From Methanomicrobiales archaeon (lineage in GTDB: Archaea > Halobacteriota > Methanomicrobia > Methanomicrobiales > Methanospirillaceae), in the NCBI GenBank assembly GCA_012798365.1, contig JAAZNH010000092.1:1-8475 (forward strand): 8,475 nucleotides of DNA, in the 5' to 3' direction. Position numbers and translations under genes: made by a program. The first letter of the stretch is position 1. Each line of letters opens with the position of its first letter. The notes beneath the pieces were generated by a model that saw nothing but the letters and a program-made list of their open reading frames with translations, searched no databases and had not been told where the DNA came from. This document shows positions 5,371 through 8,475 of the stretch, in pieces.

Positions 5371-5393
5371 TGCTATTATTCTACCGAAGAATA
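5366..5393. promoter_or_regulatory. Three TATTCT half-sites at 11-bp spacing (possible operator)
   Basis: TATTCT occurs at 5366-5371 and 5377-5382, and its inverse AGAATA at 5388-5393. The starts are exactly 11 bases apart, about one helical turn. The first overlaps the TATA candidate, and the last two form an inverted pair with a five-base spacer (ACCGA). This arrangement suits a repressor or activator binding one face of the DNA at the surface-protein promoter, but AT-rich sequence produces such patterns by chance. Confidence 0.4.
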
Positions 5394-5480
5394 TCTGTCA
5401 GATTTATGAAATAACAAAAATCCTCCGACATTTTCTGGATTCGGGGAAAAAATGGTGCATACTTATTTTGTTGCACCACA

Positions 5481-5530
5481 AATGTCCCGGACACGCAGTT
5501 ACTGAAAGGAGCGAACACGTGCGGGACATT
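5481..5530. repeat. Long imperfect inverted repeat
   Basis: AATGTCCCG (5481-5489) is the exact inverse of CGGGACATT (5522-5530). Inside it, CACG (5492-5495) pairs with CGTG (5518-5521), giving a stem of nine plus four pairs with a two-base bulge and a 22-base loop. It lies about 210 bases upstream of the surface protein start and downstream of leuS. It may be an RNA structure, a binding site or a remnant of a mobile repeat. Confidence 0.5.
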
Positions 5531-5623
5531 GTTCAGCTGGTTGCCGGAAGGCCCGGCGCGCAGGAAAAAACCGAATAACCGGCAGGTCAAACGCAGATGT
5601 GTCAATCCCAAGAAGATATTCGA

Positions 5624-5719
5624 TCACGAGTGCCGGCCCGGGCTCATCGGGCGCAGCGCATCCATCCGCGCTTTCTTCTGTCGGATCCATTCCATCAGAT
5701 CCTGCATGCGGTCATTCAT
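5624..5719 (-). CDS. Small ORF with faint Fic N-terminus resemblance, possibly a gene remnant
   Basis: The frame from ATG 5719 to TGA 5624 encodes 31 residues. It contains MQDLMEWIRQKKARMDALRP, an amphipathic helix ending in L-D/x-A-L-R-P. That ending resembles the first helix of many Fic-family proteins, but the rest of a Fic domain is absent. The same frame is open back to the leuS stop at 5864, and the upstream part also reads plausibly (EEFALEGAG..., INENSADSD) though it lacks an ATG. It could be a degraded gene, a tiny standalone protein or chance. An overlapping frame (5499-5690) continues with PALVIEYLLGIDTSAFDLP, which could mark a frameshift. Confidence 0.25.
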   Translation of the reverse strand: MNDRMQDLMEWIRQKKARMDALRPMSPGRHS

Positions 5720-5847
5720 ATCGCTATCGGCTGAATTTTCGTTGATCCGATATTTACATCGCAAGTTCACGAATACTGCCCTGGCACTTCCCGCTCCCTC
5801 CAGGGCGAATTCCTCTACCTGCTGTTCTATCCGGCAGGAACGTTGTG

Positions 5848-5863
5848 AAAAAAGGAAAAGGAG
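5848..5863 (-). terminator. Oligo-T terminator of leuS
   Basis: Directly after the leuS stop codon the minus strand reads CTCC TTTT CC TTTTTT. Two T runs immediately behind the stop codon, without a stem, are the normal form of an archaeal intrinsic terminator. Confidence 0.55.
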
Positions 5864-8475
5864 TTATTCGATAATAATCGACGGCTTGAACGGCAGGGCC
5901 ATCGCGGCCTTTGCATGGCCGGCGGCTTCTGCATCTTCGATATGGATCGCAACGCCGAACTCCTGCTCGAGGAAGCCCTTTGCTGCTTCGAAGATGGCCC
6001 GCTCGTTGATCGGTTCGCGGACCAGCGGCTCGACAACGTAGGGCGGCAGGCGGTGGATGAGGGTCGTGATCTGCTTTGCTGCATCGGTTGCTTCCTTGCC
6101 CCGCTTGCGCATCGACTCGTCCTTCATGATCTCCTTGACAACTGTGTTCTTGTCGCTTGCCTTTGCAATCGTGTTGAACACGTCTTTCTTCCAGGCCGGT
6201 GCAAGGGCGATCGTAATCGCCCTGGGCTTCATCTGGATCAGTTTGAGGATCGATTCGATGTCCTCAACAGTGCGCAGGAGGAGCTCTTCAGCAAGCTCGG
6301 CCTTCTCGTCCATGAGCTGCTTGTCGGCAACCGGCCAGGGTGCGAACGAGACAAGTCCTTCCCCGCCCATCTCCTTCCAGAGGTATTCGGCCGTGAACGG
6401 GATGAACGGGGCAAGCAGGCGTGTCCAGACCGAACAGAGCGTGTGGAGTTCTTTGCTGCCGGCCGCATCTTTCCCGAGGCGGCGGCGGTACCACTTGAGG
6501 TCGCTCTCGATACCGAAGTACGACTCCTGCAGGGCCTGACGGGTCTGGAACTTGTCAAGAGCATCCGTGGTCCGGGCAATGTGGGCCTGCAGCCGGCTCA
6601 AAAGCCAGCGGTCGATCTCGTGCGGCTCGCCTTTCACGTCCTTGAGTTCCAGCACCGTGTTGTGGAACCGCTCGATCTGCTTCTTTGTCGAGAGGACGAG
6701 CTCGTTTCTCCAGTCAAAGTCCTGCCAGGGCTCGGCAGATCCCATCAGGAACATGCGGACGGTGTCAGCGCCGAACTCTTTCACGGCATCTTCCAGCAGG
6801 AAGACGTTGCCTTTCGAGCTGGACATCTTGGCGCCGTTTAAGAGGCCCATGCCGAAGACGACCATGCCCTTGGGGAGCTTGTCCTTCTGGCCTTCAAAGA
6901 CCGTGCAGTGGTGGAAGACCTGGAAGGTCAGGTGGTTGGAGATGAGGTCCTTGGCCGAGAACCGGAAGTCGTAGGGGTACCAGTACAGGAACTCCCTGCG
7001 CATGGCTTCGAGTTTCTTCTTCTCGGGCAGCTCCTTGTTCTCTTTTCCAAGGAAGATGTAATCAAAGACTTCGGGGGTGAGGAGCTTTGAGTCGATCTCG
7101 CGGATCTTGTGGGCGATGGTATAATACGCCATGTACACGGTCGAGTCGGAGAGCGGCTCGATGAGCTGGGTGGTGTCCCACGGGAACCGGGTCCCAAGGC
7201 CGACTTTACGGGTGCAGGCCCAGTCCTGGAGCCACCAGATGGTGCGGTCGAACTCGACACGGACCTCGGGGGGGACGAGGCTCATGTCGTTCATATGGTC
7301 CTGGACTTCCTGCTTCCAGGCCTCGTCGCTGTACTTTAAGAACCACTGGTCGTGGAGGATCTTGACCTTGACGCGGTTGCCGCACCGGCAGACAACGGGC
7401 CGGAGGTCGAACTCGTACATCGGGACCGAGTCGTACTTCTCGGTCATCAGGTCCGCAACTTCGTCGCGGGCGATCTTGACCGGCTTGCCGCCATACTTCT
7501 CGAAGAGTTTGCCCTTGGAAAATTCGGCGGAGTAGATCTCCTGCGTGAGTGCGTCCATCCGCGGGTCGAGCTGGTCCTTAATGCCTGCCTTCTCAACGGC
7601 AGACATTGCCGGGATCTCGCCATAGCCTTCGACCTTGATCAGCGGGACGGGTTTGATGTCCTTGTACTTGCCCTTCTCCTGGAGGTCGCGGAGCGCGATG
7701 TAGTCGAACGGTGCATGGGCGGGAACGCTCATGACCATACCGGATGCCATGTCGGGATCAACGAATTCAGCGGGAAGGATCGGGACATCGCCGCAGAGCG
7801 GGTGGCTGACTTTCTTGTCAACCAGTTCGGATCCCTTGACCTCTCCCTTGATCTCGACCGTGTGGTCCTGCAGTGCGAGTTTCTCGGCCGCTTCTTTGCT
7901 GACGATCCAGGTCTTTCCGTCGACAACTGCTTTCACGTACGTGACGGTCGGGTTGGCCCACAGGTTCGTGACACCGTGGATGGTCTCGGGCCGGAGGGTT
8001 GCGCACGGGATGAATGCATCGCCGTACCGGAACATGACCAGCGTGAACTTGATCACTTCGGCCTTGTCGCCTTCGAGCAGGTCGTGATCGCCGACCGGGT
8101 TCTCGTCAACCGTACAATACCGGACCGGGTGGGCTCCCTTGATGACGTGACCGGCATCGTAGAGTTTCTTCCACTGCCACTCGATGAACTTTGAATAGGT
8201 CGGGTCGACCGTGATGAACCGGCGGCGCCAGTCAATCGAGAGGCCGCAGTCGGTCATCACGCGCTGGTACTCGGATGCAAAGTGCTTGACGATCACGAGC
8301 GGGTCGGTGAACTCTTCGAGCACGTTCTGCGGAACGCGGTAGAGATCGCGGTAGAGCTTGATGGTCTTCTCGTCCTTGTTTGCAATCCGTTTGGAGATAC
8401 CCACGACCGGTGCGCCCGTGACGTGGAACCCCATCGGGAAGAGGACCTGTCTGCCCTTCATGCGCCAGAACCGTG
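5864..8475 (-). CDS. leuS: Leucyl-tRNA synthetase, archaeal type, N-terminus outside window
   Basis: This enzyme charges tRNA-Leu with leucine in the cytosol. The stop (TAA) is at 5864 and the frame runs off the window end. Before the first internal Met at 8461 it still reads RFWR, and R-M-K-G-R-x-V-L-F-P-M-G-F-H is mid-domain in homologues, so the true start is upstream. Counting from that Met: FHVTGAP at 12-18; the inserted editing domain with TLRPETIHGVTNLW (155-168) and MVMSVPAHAPFDY (242-254, holding the conserved Asp of the editing pocket); the archaeal/eukaryotic signature DWACTRKVGLGT (413-424); and the ATP-binding KMSSSKGN (545-552). An anticodon-binding helical domain follows (from about 610), then a C-terminal domain. 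The HIGH motif lies outside the window. All visible key residues are intact. No operon partner is visible downstream. Confidence 0.97.
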   Translation of the reverse strand, partial: RFWRMKGRQVLFPMGFHVTGAPVVGISKRIANKDEKTIKLYRDLYRVPQNVLEEFTDPLVIVKHFASEYQRVMTDCGLSIDWRRRFITVDPTYSKFIEWQWKKLYDAGHVIKGAHPVRYCTVDENPVGDHDLLEGDKAEVIKFTLVMFRYGDAFIPCATLRPETIHGVTNLWANPTVTYVKAVVDGKTWIVSKEAAEKLALQDHTVEIKGEVKGSELVDKKVSHPLCGDVPILPAEFVDPDMASGMVMSVPAHAPFDYIALRDLQEKGKYKDIKPVPLIKVEGYGEIPAMSAVEKAGIKDQLDPRMDALTQEIYSAEFSKGKLFEKYGGKPVKIARDEVADLMTEKYDSVPMYEFDLRPVVCRCGNRVKVKILHDQWFLKYSDEAWKQEVQDHMNDMSLVPPEVRVEFDRTIWWLQDWACTRKVGLGTRFPWDTTQLIEPLSDSTVYMAYYTIAHKIREIDSKLLTPEVFDYIFLGKENKELPEKKKLEAMRREFLYWYPYDFRFSAKDLISNHLTFQVFHHCTVFEGQKDKLPKGMVVFGMGLLNGAKMSSSKGNVFLLEDAVKEFGADTVRMFLMGSAEPWQDFDWRNELVLSTKKQIERFHNTVLELKDVKGEPHEIDRWLLSRLQAHIARTTDALDKFQTRQALQESYFGIESDLKWYRRRLGKDAAGSKELHTLCSVWTRLLAPFIPFTAEYLWKEMGGEGLVSFAPWPVADKQLMDEKAELAEELLLRTVEDIESILKLIQMKPRAITIALAPAWKKDVFNTIAKASDKNTVVKEIMKDESMRKRGKEATDAAKQITTLIHRLPPYVVEPLVREPINERAIFEAAKGFLEQEFGVAIHIEDAEAAGHAKAAMALPFKPSIIIE

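Larger units (their letters stand above)
5271..5863. other. Intergenic region between leuS and the surface protein gene
   Basis: These 593 bases contain, from the leuS side, an oligo-T terminator (5848-5863), a possible small ORF on the minus strand (5624-5719), a long imperfect stem-loop (5481-5530) and the AT-rich promoter of the surface protein with three TATTCT sites (5361-5393). The half nearest the surface protein is distinctly more AT-rich than the flanking genes. No strong gene is present on the plus strand. Confidence 0.5.

Noticed and set aside
5915..6841. Long plus-strand open frame opposite leuS (308 codons)
   Set aside because: leuS is certain on the other strand. The frame is a mirror of its codon use, rich in Leu, Asp, Val and Gly with no domain.
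7352..8194. Plus-strand open frame of 280 codons
   Set aside because: Antisense shadow of leuS with acidic, repetitive composition and no recognisable fold.
8459..8461. ATG at 8461 as the start of leuS
   Set aside because: The frame continues upstream as RFWR, and the segment R-M-K-G-R-x-V-L-F-P is internal in all leucyl-tRNA synthetases; the HIGH motif must lie further upstream.

Overview
The window looks like a chromosomal segment of a methanogenic archaeon, most likely order Methanomicrobiales (Methanoregula or a close relative). The evidence is an archaeal-type leucyl-tRNA synthetase, a surface protein with PD40 propeller, PKD and PGF-pre-PGF-like regions, lipoprotein signals with Thr/Pro-rich linkers, generally GC-rich genes, and AT-rich TATA-like promoters with few Shine-Dalgarno sites. 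The genus is an inference from protein style, not from a search.

Layout. (1) 1-367, minus: 5' part of an exported WD40/PQQ-like beta-propeller protein whose 3' end lies outside the window. (2) 368-553: divergent intergenic region. (3) 554-1636, plus: an aspartate/glutamate racemase-family protein preceded by a lipoprotein signal peptide and Pro/Thr-rich linker. This is an unusual location for a normally cytosolic enzyme. The usual first catalytic Cys position carries Ser, and an odd 59-residue tail follows the point where the domain normally ends. (4) 1637-2210: about 570 bases with no convincing gene, but with recurring GGGGGTCGGGC motifs, A/T tracts, a hairpin and a 14-bp palindrome. (5) 2211-2788, minus: a tight cassette of three overlapping small genes, DUF4258, DUF2283 and a 48-codon ORF. 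Its architecture resembles a toxin-antitoxin module. (6) 2913-5270, minus: a 785-residue surface protein made of seven exact 58-residue propeller repeats, a PKD domain, a linker, a PGF-pre-PGF-like domain and a C-terminal membrane anchor. (7) 5271-5863: promoter region with three TATTCT half-sites at 11-bp spacing, a long imperfect stem-loop, and a small ORF with faint resemblance to the N-terminus of Fic proteins. (8) 5864-8475, minus: leuS, missing only its N-terminus.

How the genes relate. leuS is housekeeping and is followed by an oligo-T terminator. The two propeller proteins and the racemase are all predicted to be exported, so much of the window encodes cell-surface functions. No operon joins them: the racemase is divergent from one propeller gene, and the small cassette and long intergenic regions separate it from the other. 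The most unusual items are the lipoprotein racemase with its Ser/Cys active site, and the overlapping three-gene small cassette.
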